Shown here: piece by piece, positions 34,948 through 47,036 of the stretch
How the letters are laid out: each line of letters begins with the position of its first letter
Position numbering within the stretch: the first letter of the stretch is position 1
Source: Siphonodentalium dalli
Taxonomy: Eukaryota > Mollusca > Scaphopoda > Gadilida > Siphonodentaliidae
DNA: 64,000 bases
Assembly: GCA_032622095.1 (NCBI GenBank)
Contig: CP136067.1
Span: 96,834,707-96,898,706, forward strand
Direction: 5' to 3'
Program-made: the position numbers and the translations under genes
Notes under the pieces: model-generated
Databases searched by the model: none
Told to the model about the DNA's origin: nothing
The model's input: only the letters and a program-made list of their open reading frames with translations

Positions 34948-35180
34948 TACTATATAATCGAAATCATTTATTGTTATGTGTGAACACATGTAATTATCAT
35001 ACTTGTTAAGTTTATCGCCTATTATTGTGTAATCTAATTTAATTACTGCTGTGTATATGAAATGAACAATGATTAATGTGATATTCAAAGTTGTGTACAT
35101 AGTGTATATACGTTTTGCTTGTTTCACTGTTATGTGACTTATGCAACAAATCAATCAAACAAACGTTTGAGAAAGTTAAT
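34948..35180 (+). mobile_element. 3' tail of the retrotransposon interrupted by the Helitron array
   Basis: Joining 32942 to 34948 keeps the reading frame open for about 12 more codons before a stop. What follows is AT-rich 3' UTR-like sequence. The border near 35180 is uncertain. Confidence 0.4.
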
Positions 35181-35216
35181 TGGTCACGAATAGCTCTGCG
35201 TTATGTTAACACGCAC

Positions 35217-35268
35217 CTTAAAAAACGCGGCGATTAATCGCACGCGCGTGTGCAATATGAATAGACCC
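35217..35268 (+). repeat. Terminus-like repeat, partner of 999-1050
   Basis: CTTAAAAAACGCGGCGATTA, then ATCGCACGCGCGTGTGCAAT, inverted relative to 999-1050. It immediately precedes the foldback element at 35287-36132. Confidence 0.55.
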
Positions 35269-35286
35269 TTAGACAGGGAGCCAAGA

Positions 35287-36132
35287 GGGTTTCAATTACA
35301 CTATCGCGTACGAAAGGTTGATGCCCTAGATTTGGTATCACCCTTAAATCATCGTAGAAAACCCATTTATCAAGTTTCCCAATCCTGGCGTTTAAGCTAG
35401 GGGCGCTACAAAAGCCCACAAAATCACTTTAGATGAGCCATTAAGGAAGACAATTAGTGGTGTAAAGTTGAGTCCTTGGGTGCAGATGTAGACCAATACC
35501 TCCTAGACGATATGGCTGTTTGCTGAAACTTATATTAGCTAAGCATTGCTACAAATGAGGTTTGGCAGAATTCCTCTCCCGCTATATGATAATTTGATTA
35601 GTCTATATATCAGGAGATGGACGGAATCAATTTATTTCGAATAGCTTATAAAAATCGGATGGGGGGGGGGGGGGTAGTCACAAAGGACCTTCTTATCTGT
35701 AAACGCCAGGAGATAACGTTTCTTAAGATGTGTTTTTATTATAAGTAAATACTAGTGAATATTTAGACCAAAAATGTACAGATGTACACGAAAGTGTAAT
35801 TAAAAGTGAACCGTCTCAAGTTACATCGTTCTACACATAATTTTAATACCAGGTTTGAAAGGGTGGTCCCAAAAGGCCCCTTCTTATCTGTAAACGTCAG
35901 GAAATATCGTTTCTTAAGTTATGCATGTTTTTATGGTCAGTGATCATTAGTTGATATTTAAACAAAATATTACAGATTGAAAGTGATTTGGGTTTTTTTT
36001 TGGAGCGCCCCCATCCCCTAAACGCCAGGATTACGACACTTAATGAATGGGTTTTCTGTGATGATTCAAGGGTGATACCAAATCTAGGGCGTCAAACCCT
36101 TCGTATACGCGATAGTGAAATTGAAACCCCCT
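35287..36132. repeat. Foldback element with ~115-bp inverted arms and internal duplication
   Basis: The left arm (GGGTTTCAATTACACTATCG through AATCCTGGCGTTTA, ~35287-35395) is inverted at ~36018-36132. Between them, a block around CTTCTTATCTGTAAACGYCAGGARATA occurs twice in direct orientation (~35688 and ~35880). A G-run of 15 lies near 35661. No coding is seen. Confidence 0.75.
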
Positions 36133-36182
36133 GAGCTCCTGGTCTAAATGGGGGACATTAAAGATATTTATTATTATCTATA

Positions 36183-36550
36183 TATTATTACTTGGTCACC
36201 AAAATGTCAAAATTACATCGCCAACGTATTATATTATAAAATGGCGAATATATATAAATATGTTCTTCCTTCGTAGAGTCGCCGTTTGATACATGCTCAC
36301 TTGAGCTTCAACATTATACTTCTTATATATAAGTTCACGCTATTCATTACAATAACAGAATAAAGTGGAAACCTTGAAGGATTTTTTTTCTATGCCCTAT
36401 TATATGTGCATATTAAGCGTTTACATTATTTCTATTAACCCTATATATGCTGATGCGAAAAAGGCAATTTACAAACATTTTGAGATTTTAGCATGCAGGT
36501 TTGGATCAGGAACCAGTATATTAAACAGGAGACATTGTGCAGACAGATTA
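36183..36550 (+). repeat. Dispersed repeat, copy 2 (pairs with 448-797)
   Basis: A diverged direct copy of 448-797, ending in GGATCAGGAACCAGTATATT and a CAGGAGACATTG-type block. Confidence 0.7.
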
Positions 36551-37580
36551 AGAGTCATTCGTAAATGTCAGACTCTGCGAGCGCCTTGTTGGCCTATTAT
36601 ATAGGAATCACTGAACTAAATGCTTTCCCATAGACGACAGTCTTAACGTTTCAGCCAAATTCACTGAATTGATGCCTGCGAGTCACTCCAGTGATGTTTG
36701 CCCCGCTAGAATGACATTAGATGATCATGAAAATGCAAGAAAACCCATAGGTCAGTCATCTGTTTACTTTTAAAAATAAATTCCCAAGTGTACGACAGCG
36801 CTATCCCTCAGCAAACCCAGAACCACAGCAGCTAGTTAAATAAATTTCCCACTCACAGAAATCCATTCCCCCATTAATTCACCAGCTTAAATTATTTAGA
36901 TATGATGTAAAATCAAATAAACAAATTTCATTCTTTAGTAACGTGCCACGTGTATCAGATGAAGGCCATTCTTCGGTTACCTTCAATTACACGGTGCATT
37001 CGCTCCCCGACTCTGGAACACATTTAGCTCCATGACTCATGGTTTGTCCTGACACTTGAAGTGGGCCTCTAATCCTTTCTATACTAAATGGATTCTCCAA
37101 TTCAGTTATAAAAGTATACATTGGAATGGTATATTATTCATCTGGAAAATGTTTGGGAATTTGAGCAGACTGATGAAAAAGATATTATTATCCATCCCTT
37201 AACTAACACTCTTTCTGATTGGGCAAAAGCCGCCACGTGATAATCCTGGAAAAAGTCATATTGGACTCCCGAATGTCATATTGGACTCCCACGTGTGCAA
37301 TATGACTTTTTTATCGGGACTCTGTGGCGTCACGAATTAACTCTATTGCGAAATGAATCGGTGAAAATGTGATGCGCGCGCAACACTGGTAGATTTAGCA
37401 GACGTTTCACTTCCGCATTGAGTTTTTTTTCACTTCTGTGTTTACTGTTCCAAATCATGCTTTCTGATGAAAATACAGGCTTTTATAGAGATTTAAGTGC
37501 CGACAATTACCAAAAATAACCACAAAAGTTTTATTCCCAAAATTTGGATAAACATACAGATGGATAATAAAAATGTCACT
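36551..37580. other. Unassigned sequence
   Basis: No gene is seen. Around 37076-37150 lies a fragment (CCTTTCTATACTAAATGGAT, GTATACATTGGAATGG) resembling the CCCTTTCTA MITE family of 5761-5987. Around 37255-37310 the motif GTCATATTGGACTCCC is repeated. Confidence 0.35.
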
Positions 37581-37735
37581 ATACAATGTTGTGTACAGTA
37601 TGAGTTTTTCTTGTACTCGTCCAGGTTGTGGTGTAAAGTCACATTGGACTCGACTCTGCGTGTCTCGTCCAATATTACTTTTCAACACAACCTGGACTAG
37701 TACAAGAAAAACACATACTGTACACAACATTGTAT
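37581..37735. repeat. Foldback element, ~50-bp arms
   Basis: ATACAATGTTGTGTACAGTA...TTTTTCTTGTAC...CCAGGTTGTG is mirrored by CACAACCTGG...GTACAAGAAAAA...TACTGTACACAACATTGTAT, with a ~50-bp loop. Confidence 0.85.
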
Positions 37736-37839
37736 AATAACTGTATAATACAAGCACAAAAGATTCTTATTCATTGGTGCCAAATGTTCAATAACAAATT
37801 CAACAAATGACCTTATCTGCACATTTCCTACGGGAAATT

Positions 37840-38100
37840 GATCTGCCCCCCCCCATGTGGGGTAATTTTGGGTGGTAAGTTTTTACCCAACAGTGATGGG
37901 TACATTTCACCACATATTGGGGGTATAATTAACCCATTGAAGGGTAGATTTGAACCTTCTTGCATGGTTATTTTGCCACCCATAGTGGGTATGATTAAGC
38001 CCTTTGAGAGGTCGATTTGAACCTTCATGCAGGGTTATTTCACCACCATAGAGGGGTAGATTTGAACCTTCTTGCAGGGTTCTTGCAGCAATTTTCTCAC
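37840..38100. repeat. Short imperfect tandem repeat (GGTAGATTTGAACCTTCTTGCA)
   Basis: The phrases TTGAACCTTCTTGCAxGGTTATTTxxCACC and related copies recur about three times, preceded by a C-run (37848). Confidence 0.6.
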
Positions 38101-38131
38101 TTAAAAGTATACACAAGTTGTTTTTGGACAT

Positions 38132-39858
38132 TCCACTGCATTTGACAGTGCAAGGAGGTTTTCTTTCACTTTTGGAAGAACAAAAACAATCGGCAATGCC
38201 GTTTAAGCGGCCATAATAGTAATCGGTTCAGTGTCAGTGAGTCAGAAATGCAACGAATTTAGGGAATCGGAAACCGAAAGTTGTCTATATAGCCTTGTCT
38301 TATATATATATATATATTATGTAAGCATTGTTTTCTAAAAAGTGGTATCGGAAGCTATATAATCAATAACACTTAGCATCGAAGTGTTCCACGAGATGTC
38401 CAAATTCCCACTCTTTCAGAACGGACTGGACAAATTGGTCCGCCATTATCTTGCCAAAATGCGTCACTTGTATATCACTTTTTGATTGGTTAATATATAA
38501 TTGCCCTCTTCTGGTGAGGCGAAAATTCGCCCAACATTGAGAGTGTACTTGTTAGTCAAAAAACACAAGGATATTGCCTAACTAGAGGGGTGATTAGGTA
38601 TATTCGGCCCCCGCAAAAGTTGGCCCTACAAAATCTACCCCCTCACAAATAAGAGTGCAGAATCAGTGTTATTGACTCAATAAATTGATGACATGAAATA
38701 AGACCAAATTGATATCCAACATGATACAGACCAGATGTGGCCTATATATAGGAGTGTCCGCCAGGTGACAGAGATTTTCAGATTAACTCACAAGATTTCC
38801 CCCTTATTTACCCATAATGCATCACATTCAAAAAAAAATAAATATAGTTATTATCCAGCATTGACAATAATAGAGTGGCAGTACAGGCCAGATACAAAAA
38901 TAACCACTCCGATCACACGTCGGTACACCGACAAGAACAACGTGTTTACAGTTTATTTTGATCGGGTAAGTTGGTAAAACAATGCGTTTGAGCTTCCTCT
39001 TTAAAATGACATATACATATACTATAAACTATGTTGTATATAATGTGATCTGGGGATTCCAGCATTAACAATGCCCTGTTCGATTTTACACCTTAAAACT
39101 ACAATATACCAGAAAATAATTAGATCGGCCCCGTGAGCCCATTATAATAGGCGATTTTGGTGACCAAATACCGAGTTCCGAAAGAGGAAGTTTTAACATG
39201 TTTTGAATTTTTGTCAGCCTTATATCAAAAATATACAACGACCGTCTCTTACAAAGAGCGTCCATGCTGCCGTCGCCACCGCAAAAAATCGGAATCTTTT
39301 ATACTCGTTTTCAACGTTAAAGTCATGTTAAACACTCCAGTAGGGTGATCAAATAGAAATGGTGAATAATCCTCCTCAAAGTAGTTATATCTTACAAATA
39401 TTATTTCCAAATTATAACAAACACCGTCATTCTTATATATTAATGATTGGGAAATCATTTTCGTAAGTTTATCGCCGATAGTTGCGTCCCGAATCTAGAA
39501 TAAATATTTACATTTGAGCGTAGTTCTAACGATGTTTTCTTTGGAGTGGTACGGTCGATTTGCTTCAGTTTCTCGGCTATGATAGTAGAATGCTACATCC
39601 CCCAGTTAGCATGGTGTATGCATACTAACTTACCAGTGCCACGTACCCGAACAAATCCATAATATGTCTTTAAATGACGGATGACGGAATATATAGTGTG
39701 TATTTTCGCGATGTTTGTGACTGACCGTGATTGGAAATAATTTTCGTTTTTTGCTTTTTCCAATTATGTAGGGTAAAATCGGACATGGCACTTTAAGTGA
39801 GCCTTTAAATGGAGATCGTACTGAGATGTTGATATTGGTTTCTATATTCTCTGCTTCG
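38132..39858. other. Unassigned sequence
   Basis: A short TA microsatellite lies near 38302-38318. I see no gene, RNA or clear repeat in the remainder. Confidence 0.35.
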
Positions 39859-39862
39859 TTAA

Positions 39863-40290
39863 CCCTTTACCCAACAGAACGGCCCTGTACCATAGGTCGC
39901 CTCGCATATATAAGAGAATGCATTGGCTTAACACATATTAAAAATGATAAAATTGTCAAAGAATGTAGAAAAATATTATAAAAATTGTTAAAAAATGTAA
40001 GAAAAAATTATAAAATTGTTAAAGAATGTAAGAAAAAATGGTAAAAAAGTGTTAAAAAAAGAATTATTTTAGGCCAATGCATTCTCTTATATATGCGAGG
40101 CGACCTATGGTCGACTCGCATATATAAGAGAATGCATTGGCACCGGGCATAACTGTAACCATCACAATGTGGTCAATGAACCGGTTCCAATGATATCCAT
40201 ATTTGTATGGTGTTATTGAGACAGACCGAAGATATTTTAGGCCGTTGAAGCTTTATTTGGACGTTTTTGGCCGGTTTGTTGGGTAAAGGG
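39863..40290. mobile_element. 428-bp TTAA-flanked MITE carrying GCCAATGCATTCTC palindromes
   Basis: The ends CCCTTTACCCAACA (39863-39876) and TGTTGGGTAAAGGG (40277-40290) are perfect inverted repeats, flanked by TTAA at 39859-39862 and 40291-40294. It contains a near-perfect hairpin (40073-40141) and an inverted half-copy (39891-39927) of the TATATAAGAGAATGCATTGGC palindrome. CCC...GGG termini with TTAA suggest piggyBac-type mobilisation. Confidence 0.85.
40073..40141. repeat. 69-bp near-perfect palindrome, family member
   Basis: GCCAATGCATTCTCTTATAT through GCGAG is mirrored by CTCGCATATATAAGAGAATG-CATTGGC. Similar hairpins occur at 56770-56842, 56869-56937 and 63183-63253. Confidence 0.9.
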
Positions 40291-40621
40291 TTAAATCAGG
40301 TATCCATATTTCCATTATTTGACTGTCGGCTGAGTTTAGTTTTCAGGCAAATGCATCAAATAAATGTTCTATTATATGTACACTTGTCGTATATACTCAT
40401 CAATTTTATTGTATTGTCCGTGAGTTGCTTCAGTTCACGCCCGCATTAACGTTTTAGACGATGTGTGTTGCTCGTTATTCATTCCACTATCCGTCAATTA
40501 ACTTGATTACGTCTTGTACATGGAAATTGGTAACTAAGTTTATAGCTGTAAAGTAATTTATTTTAAATTATTAAATTTGATAACCTGAATGTTTACAGAA
40601 GACATCTTCGACTCCAATTAA

Positions 40622-40874
40622 AGGTACTCAATCCCCTGGCTTCGGGGGTAAACAATATTTGATTCGAGTCGAGGAACCCACCCATCAAAGCTCGAGGAAC
40701 CCACCCATCAAAGCTCAGAGTGATCAGATATCGATTTTTGAAGTTTGTTATCTCTCGAGATGTGTAATAATATGTGGCCCAGTAACACGTGGTCAAACGG
40801 GGGGTCTCGGATAAGAAATGTTGTTTTTGTTGTATCTTGATGGTATGGGGACCGTCTGATCGGATTGAGTACCT
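40622..40874. mobile_element. 253-bp AGGTACTC-type MITE with TTAA duplications
   Basis: AGGTACTCAATCC (40622) and GGATTGAGTACCT (ending 40874) form perfect 13-bp inverted ends, flanked by TTAA at 40618-40621 and 40875-40878. Its interior (GGCTTCGGGGGTAAA, TCAGATATCGATTTTTG) matches the element inside B's intron 1. A short internal duplication (GAGGAACCCACCCATCAAAG) is present. Confidence 0.9.
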
Positions 40875-40878
40875 TTAA

Positions 40879-41304
40879 TTATTGTTCTATATATATTATT
40901 GATATTAGATGTTTGTTATTATCGGGAATTTATTGAAATTTGCCTACAGTCTCCCTTTAATAAGGATTTCGATATTTCAACCTGTCGATACATAAAACCC
41001 GAGTGTTTGTTCGGAAACACGAACTTTCTGCTCTCGTTATTTACCTTGTCATTTTGCGGGACACCGTGAACCGAGACGGACCACCACTGTTATGACGAGG
41101 GTTGGTGTTTAATGAAATGGGATTGGATCAGATCGATTGTCCATAATCACTGAGCGTTCATTCTAATCTTTTAATCTCAGCCACCTCTAAGTTAGCAATT
41201 ACTTGATTATTAACTGGTTTACTAAAAATTGTTTCCGGGACTGGATTACTACGCCGTGTGTAGTTTTCTAGTGTTTATCGTAAACGCCGCGGTGGTCGCA
41301 ATTC
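40879..41304. other. Unassigned sequence
   Basis: No gene or repeat recognised. Confidence 0.35.
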
Positions 41305-41577
41305 CAGGATAACTACCATTAACCATAGCCACCCATGGTATCTTCTAATAATTACCATTAACCACAGCCACCCATGGTATCTTATAATAATTACCATTAA
41401 CCATAGCCACCCATGATATCTTATAATAATTACCATTAACCATAGCCACCCATGGTATCTTATAATAATTACCATTAACCACAGCCACTCATGGTATCTT
41501 ATAATAATTACCATTAACCATAGCCACCCATGGTATCTTCTAATAATTACCATTAACCACAGCCACCCATGATATCT
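41305..41577. repeat. 39-bp minisatellite, seven copies
   Basis: Units of TAATTACCATTAACCAYAGC-CACCCATGGTATCTTATAA repeat every 39 bp. Because 39 is a multiple of three, an artefactual repeat protein (VIIIRYHGWLWLM units) appears on the minus strand. Confidence 0.95.
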
Positions 41578-43507
41578 TCTATTTTTCGCGGATTTCAGTC
41601 ATTATACGGACGAAGCCGGAATCGAGTAGCTCCAACATATTTCAGAATTTGTCCCGGATTATCGCCGAATCCTGATGTTTGCGAAACCATTATTGGCAAG
41701 AAAATGAGAAAAAAAAATGAACGGATTTTACTTATTGTCATTATCAACAATCCTCCAGTGTCGAGATTATGCATGTTGAAAGCATTTTACTGTAATAGCA
41801 ACCAATGTTGTGTTTTATGCAACGAACAACGACTCACACAACGTTGTTTATAAACAGATATATACGGGGCGCATGCGCATTTCACCATTAACTTATTTTC
41901 AGCTGTAGTGGCTACACTCAAGTCACTCTACATTATTATTTTCTTGTCGTTTCATCAACGAAAACATTTCTGGAAAATGCCGCAGTGAGTAAATTTGACA
42001 CCTTTAGACGCAAATGTGTTTTTAGTTGATGTGAGGCACTCAGACAAAATTGTATATAATAATAACAGGGCTGTCAAAATATTCGTGTACATATGTAACA
42101 TGTTGATATTTCATCATTTTATCAATTATAATTACAAATAAACAAAAATTTCAATATTAAAGATACGGGCGGACTTCGCGTGGTTACAGTTGTTAAAATA
42201 GTCACATCCGCTATAACCGCCATAAACAGAAAGATTATTATATAATATACATATATTGTTCTTATACCAATCATATATATCGCGTACATTGTATGTTATT
42301 GTCACGTTTGTACGCTTTGTTATGTAAACAAACATCAAACACGGTACAGAACCATTTGTGTATAGACAAACACTTGGAACTACCGGATCGTCCAATGAAA
42401 ATGTTCTGTTGCGCTGTAGTAATTTCTCTTAACCTATACATGTATATGGTAATATATACAAAATAAGGAATTTATAAGTTGTTGTAAGGAAGTTGTAAGT
42501 TGTAGACGCACAAAATTAGGGGTTTTACAACCGACGTATAATGCGCGTGAATCTAAATAAGGAAATGACGCAATATGGTGATGCTGCTTACAAACAATCC
42601 ACTGCGCTGTTTGCCAGAAACACTCGACCTGTATTTTCTCGGACACAAAGCGTGTTTTGTGAATGATATCACATTTATATCATCATTATGCTATATTATT
42701 CTTGATGAAATTATCATAATTTGATAAATGTTATTTATAAATTATAACCTACAACGAAGGCCGCCTGTCCCTTTAAACAGCTTTGTGCCCCCACACATAT
42801 TTTACGGCACCCCTCTGCACTCCTGCTTCTGGTCGCATCTAGCTATTCGATTATCATGGGGACCATCCATACCCCACATTAAAGCCCGTGGGCTCCGCCC
42901 TCTTTACCGTCCCATCAGGCAAGTTATGGTAAATCAACAAATCCTGGGATGAAGGAGAAAATCACTGGATCTTTTCGACCACCCCGGGCGTTTTGCGACC
43001 AACTACTCGCTCTCTCTCAGATAAGATAGATTATTGAAATACACAAATGGAGGCAGTTACAAATAACACTTACATAAGTATACAGGATGGGTTAAAAAGT
43101 TAATTAAACATTTATTATAACATTCAAAAAGCGCATATAACTACCCTATATGTGAGAAATTTTCCACCAATTTCATTTCAATAAATTGCCATTTGTTCTC
43201 CTTTGATAGAACAATCGGATCGTATTGCATACTGAATTGATAATCATTTTGCCTTCGTTCTTAATTATGGGAATGGATTTATCATAATTTTTTTTGTAAA
43301 TTTTGAGCAACATAAAATAATTCTTTCCTCAATCACCCGATTGACTTCATCATAGACGTTTTCGTGTACGATTAAATATGATCTATCTTCATCGATATTA
43401 GATAACTTCTGGTGATCACAAGACTCGACTGGAGGGTCTCCATTTGAGGTGTGTCCACTTTGAAATTTCTAACTACATCTTCTTGAACCAGATCTAGACC
43501 CATGCAG
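41578..43507. other. Unassigned sequence
   Basis: No supported gene. ORFs are short, not conserved within the window, and lack splice context. Confidence 0.35.
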
Positions 43508-43844
43508 TTCTGGTTAAAACACAAATCCCACAGCTATGCAGTAGTGAGTCTGGAGTATTTGGGGGGATATCTATTACCACCAGCAAGAGTTAGCTCTGTG
43601 TGCCTAAAAATAATTTCTGCATTGAATGCATGCAGTGTGACAGTATGACAGTATTATTTTGTTTAGCAATGTGACGATTCTACCGCTGTAAAGACATTCC
43701 AACACTCGCCTGATAGGATACATCGCTTTCCTGATGGTGTTGTGATTGGGCGAGACTGACGTAATTACGCTGGTGGTAATATATATCCCCCAATACGCCA
43801 GACTCACTACTGCATAGCTGTGGAGTCTGTGTTTTAACCAGAAC
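43508..43844. repeat. Foldback element with ~77-bp arms
   Basis: The left arm 43508-43584 (TTCTGGTTAAAACACA...TATTACCACCAGC) is inverted at 43769-43844 (GCTGGTGGTAATAT...TTTTAACCAGAA). The loop is about 185 bp. Confidence 0.85.
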
Positions 43845-43874
43845 TAATCTAGACCCAAGGTTCGCGAAAATCCA

Positions 43875-44175
43875 TTGGGTTGAAACGTTTCCAACCTGAC
43901 ACACCAGAAGGTTGGCAAATTTCCAACCAATAGCAATTTCATACAATAATTTGTATACAGAAACATTTTCTACTGTTGGTCTAAACACAATATGTTCCCT
44001 ACTTCCCCACTAATTATTGATTGAACAATCAAACAATGAGAACAATTTGAACCTTTGTGTGCTGTAAAATTTCGAACAAATGGTGTCTGACGCATTATAT
44101 TTCCAACTGTTGAGTATTTTGACCAGTTTTGTGAGGGGGTAGGCACGACAACCCCCATAATGTCACGTCCCTGAT
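43875..44175 (-). mobile_element. Fragment of the CAGGGACGTGGC hAT-like family
   Basis: It contains the family's repeated AAATTTCCAAC/GGTTGGAAA blocks and ends ACAACCCCCATAATGTCACGTCCCTG near 44171. That is a terminus matching the GCCACGTCTCTG end of 44740-45765. A further end, TGGCCACGTCCCTG, lies at 44409-44422. Confidence 0.5.
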
Positions 44176-44499
44176 AAAATACACGAGGGTGGTTCACTGT
44201 GGTAAGTTGGCGAAGCGGGCAACTTTAGTAAAATTGATATAACAACTGGCAATAAGTGGTTAATTTGCATTTTTTGGGGGTCAACAATCACTTATTTTCG
44301 TTCTGGTTACAATATTGGACTGGTATGGTCATCAGCTGGAAAATTGTCATCCTTTGGGGGATGTGCAGTTAGAAAATATCAAGGGGGACACCTCAACGAT
44401 GACCCTATGGCCACGTCCCTGCTGGCGACACACAAAAACGCGACAAACTCCATTTGAAAATTGCAATTGTGTAGCGGTTGTTTTAATACTATACTAAAT

Positions 44500-44710
44500 A
44501 CTCATCGACGAGTAGATCCCTTAGGAAATACTCAGATAATAAGTTCAACAAATGACCATGACATCCCACATATGAAGCTGAAACATTATGCTCTTGTATT
44601 ATCTGTTTTTCTGTCTGTCATCTGCTTTCATTTCCTGGACACCCCACCAATGCATAATAGACCATTCCAATGCATAGTTTTATAATTGAGAGGGAGAATC
44701 AATTAGACTA
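44500..44710 (+). repeat. Degenerate CCCTTTCTA-type MITE relative
   Basis: AGGAAATACTCAGATAATAA, then GTTCAACAAATG near the start and GAGAATCAATTAGACTAGAAAG near the end, match the 5761-5987 MITE with different internal sequence and degraded termini. Confidence 0.5.
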
Positions 44711-44739
44711 GAAAGTTTTATTCGGGTCTGTCGTTTAAG

Positions 44740-45765
44740 CAGGGACGTGGCTAGAGGGTACCCGTTGGGGAGTGTCCACCATTGGAAATTCCAACTCCAC
44801 CCTCCCCTTAAATCAGAATCAGACCAAACACAAGTTTTGCATAATTCCATTTGCACCCCCCTTGCACCTCAGTGCTCAGGTTTAATATCCTATATATTCA
44901 TAAACCATGGTTCTATTCCCGGTATGAACATTAAGATATTTTAACCTGAAAATTGCATAAATCCTAACATCTAGTGATCTAACTCCAGACAAATGCACAC
45001 GGCTACGGGCAATAGACCAGGACACACCGGGCCGACCATGGTTGTTCGGCCAGGTGTGAGAAAATTTTGAAAACTATACAAGAAAATCGCAAATCCTAGC
45101 ATCTAGACTGGCCTCAACTGAAGCTTTCCTAGTATTGGAAATTTCAAACCTCATACTGCCCCTCAGGTTGGAAAATTCTCCAACTGATGACCATTTCAGT
45201 CCACAAGTTTGACCAAATGTAATAAAATATTGTTTTGTTAAACTAATTAGCAGTTTTGTATTGGCCATGGGGGAGGGACAATGTCACACCGGGCCGACCA
45301 TGGTTCGGCCCGGTGTGCGAATTTTGTTTTAATCTGAACAAGAAAATGGCAAAATCCAACATCTATACTAGCCTCAAGTATGACAATATTGTTTTCTTAA
45401 ATTAAGTAGCATTTTTTGACTAGCCACGGGGGAGGGACCAGGACACAAGCGTTCCAAGTGTTGGAAATTTCCAACCTGTCACCCCCCCCTAAGGTTGGAA
45501 AATTTCCAACTGATGACCATATCAGTTTAAAATTTTGACAAAAAATAGGAAAATATGCAAATATTGGTCCAAAAACAATTAATTCCCCCCCCCCCCCCAA
45601 TAAATTGTTTGAAAATAAAAACTATGAGAACATTTTCAACCTATTGTTGGTGTGAAATTTCCAACTAATGTTTTGGCAGGTATGATATTTCCAACTTTTG
45701 AAAATTTTGACCAAAGTTGGGGGTGGGGTGGGACACCCCCCAAACCCCCTGTCGCCACGTCTCTG
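44740..45765. mobile_element. ~1-kb hAT-like non-autonomous element, copy 1
   Basis: It starts CAGGGACGTGGC (44740) and ends GCCACGTCTCTG (45765), which are imperfect inverted ends of the CAGNG hAT type. The 8-bp flanks are CGTTTAAG (44732-44739) and TTTTTAAG (45766-45773), six of eight identical, as expected for an old 8-bp target duplication. The interior has many GGTTGGAAATTTCCAAC-type palindromes and two CACACCGGGCCGACCATGGT blocks. No transposase coding. Confidence 0.75.
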
Positions 45766-45773
45766 TTTTTAAG

Positions 45774-46364
45774 TAGACGCCAGTCGCATGCAACACACGC
45801 GACCCAATATTTGTTTGAATATATCACATAGCTATAGGATCATATAGGTCCAAACTGGTTTTGGGATTGGTCGACAATGGTTTTTCGTCAAAGGGTCTAG
45901 AGTATTTTGAGTTGTGCTTTCATTGGAAATACTATCCTAGGTATTCATACGTTCAGGAAAGCACTCAACAAAAAGTACCTATCCCAAACAGGTCTACAAA
46001 TATGTCCTTTATGCAGACATGTCCCGCAGGGCCGCACGTGTCTAAACTCAACAACAAAGGGTCTTATTAATGGAGCAACTCCACTGGTTGTCTTCTGACA
46101 AATGACCCCCTACTATTTCGAGTATTTTTGTACACATCCCGAGCATGGTATTATCTCTACCGATTGTCTGTGATACAATTGACCCCCGCTATTTCGAGTA
46201 TTTTGGTACACAACCCGAGTATGATATTGGTCGTATGTTTATCATTGTGTCTTTGTGGTTGACCACGGGATATAATTAACTGGGCATAATTAGTACGAAC
46301 CAAGTGGTTTACAGCACGTGGCCGACATTTCTTATCAGGGCTCAAACTATGGTGCTGGATATTT
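45774..46364. other. Unassigned sequence
   Basis: A short direct repeat (GACCCCCTACTATTTCGAGTATTTTxGTACACA, ~46103 and ~46180) is present. No gene. Confidence 0.4.
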
Positions 46365-46459
46365 GCAGAATGAGGTCCCCAGAGGATAAATTTTTGGCAA
46401 CGATATCCCACACATCGGGTTAGCATCACAAAATTCATCCTCTGGGGACCTCATTCTGC
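46365..46459. repeat. 95-bp hairpin element GCAGAATGAGGTCCCCAGAGG
   Basis: GCAGAATGAGGTCCCCAGAG (46365) is mirrored by CTCTGGGGACCTCATTCTGC (ending 46459). It is related to the double hairpin at 58379-58626. Confidence 0.9.
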
Positions 46460-46669
46460 ATGACCTCTGCTATGGGGGACCTAGACTCAGAGTTACGTTC
46501 GCAGCCGGTGAAGATGGTGATGTGCCCCCATTTGGCACCTCGATTATGCAGTGTGTCAGCTGCCAATTTGGGGATATAGAGAATCTAAACTAAATTTTCC
46601 AAAGAAGTGTAATGCTAGCCCACTGTGCAGGATAGCGTAACTAAATTCACGGGTGAGGCCGACCTTTAT

Positions 46670-47005
46670 AGGTAATACACATCGGTGAATTCCACCGATT
46701 GTGGTGTCTTGCGCCCCCTGTCACCATGCGCGTCCCTGTATATCGGGCCGGTCGATTTTTATAGGTGATACACATCGGTGAATTCCACCGATTGTGGTGT
46801 CATGTACCCCCTGTTACCATGTACCCCCTGTTACCATGTACGTCCCTGCATATCGTCCCGGCTGACCGACTTGGGTGGTGTCATGTACCCCATGTTATCA
46901 TGCACGACCATGCCTATCAGACCGGCCGACCGAATTGAGTGGTGTCATGCACCCATGTTACCACGCACGCCCCTGCATATCGGACCGGCCGACCGAATTG
47001 TGAGG
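46670..47005 (+). repeat. ~63-bp tandem repeat
   Basis: Units contain GGTGGTGTCATG...CCCATGTTACCA...ACGxCCCTGCATATCGGACC-GGCCGACCGAATT, about five copies, with a short CATGTACCCCCTGTTAC doubling. Confidence 0.8.
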
Positions 47006-47036
47006 TGGCATGTGCTCTGGAGTTCGTGGTTGATGT

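Noticed and set aside
41275..41553. 92-codon ORF with WLWLMVIIIRYHG repeats
   Set aside because: Product of the 39-bp minisatellite, not a gene.
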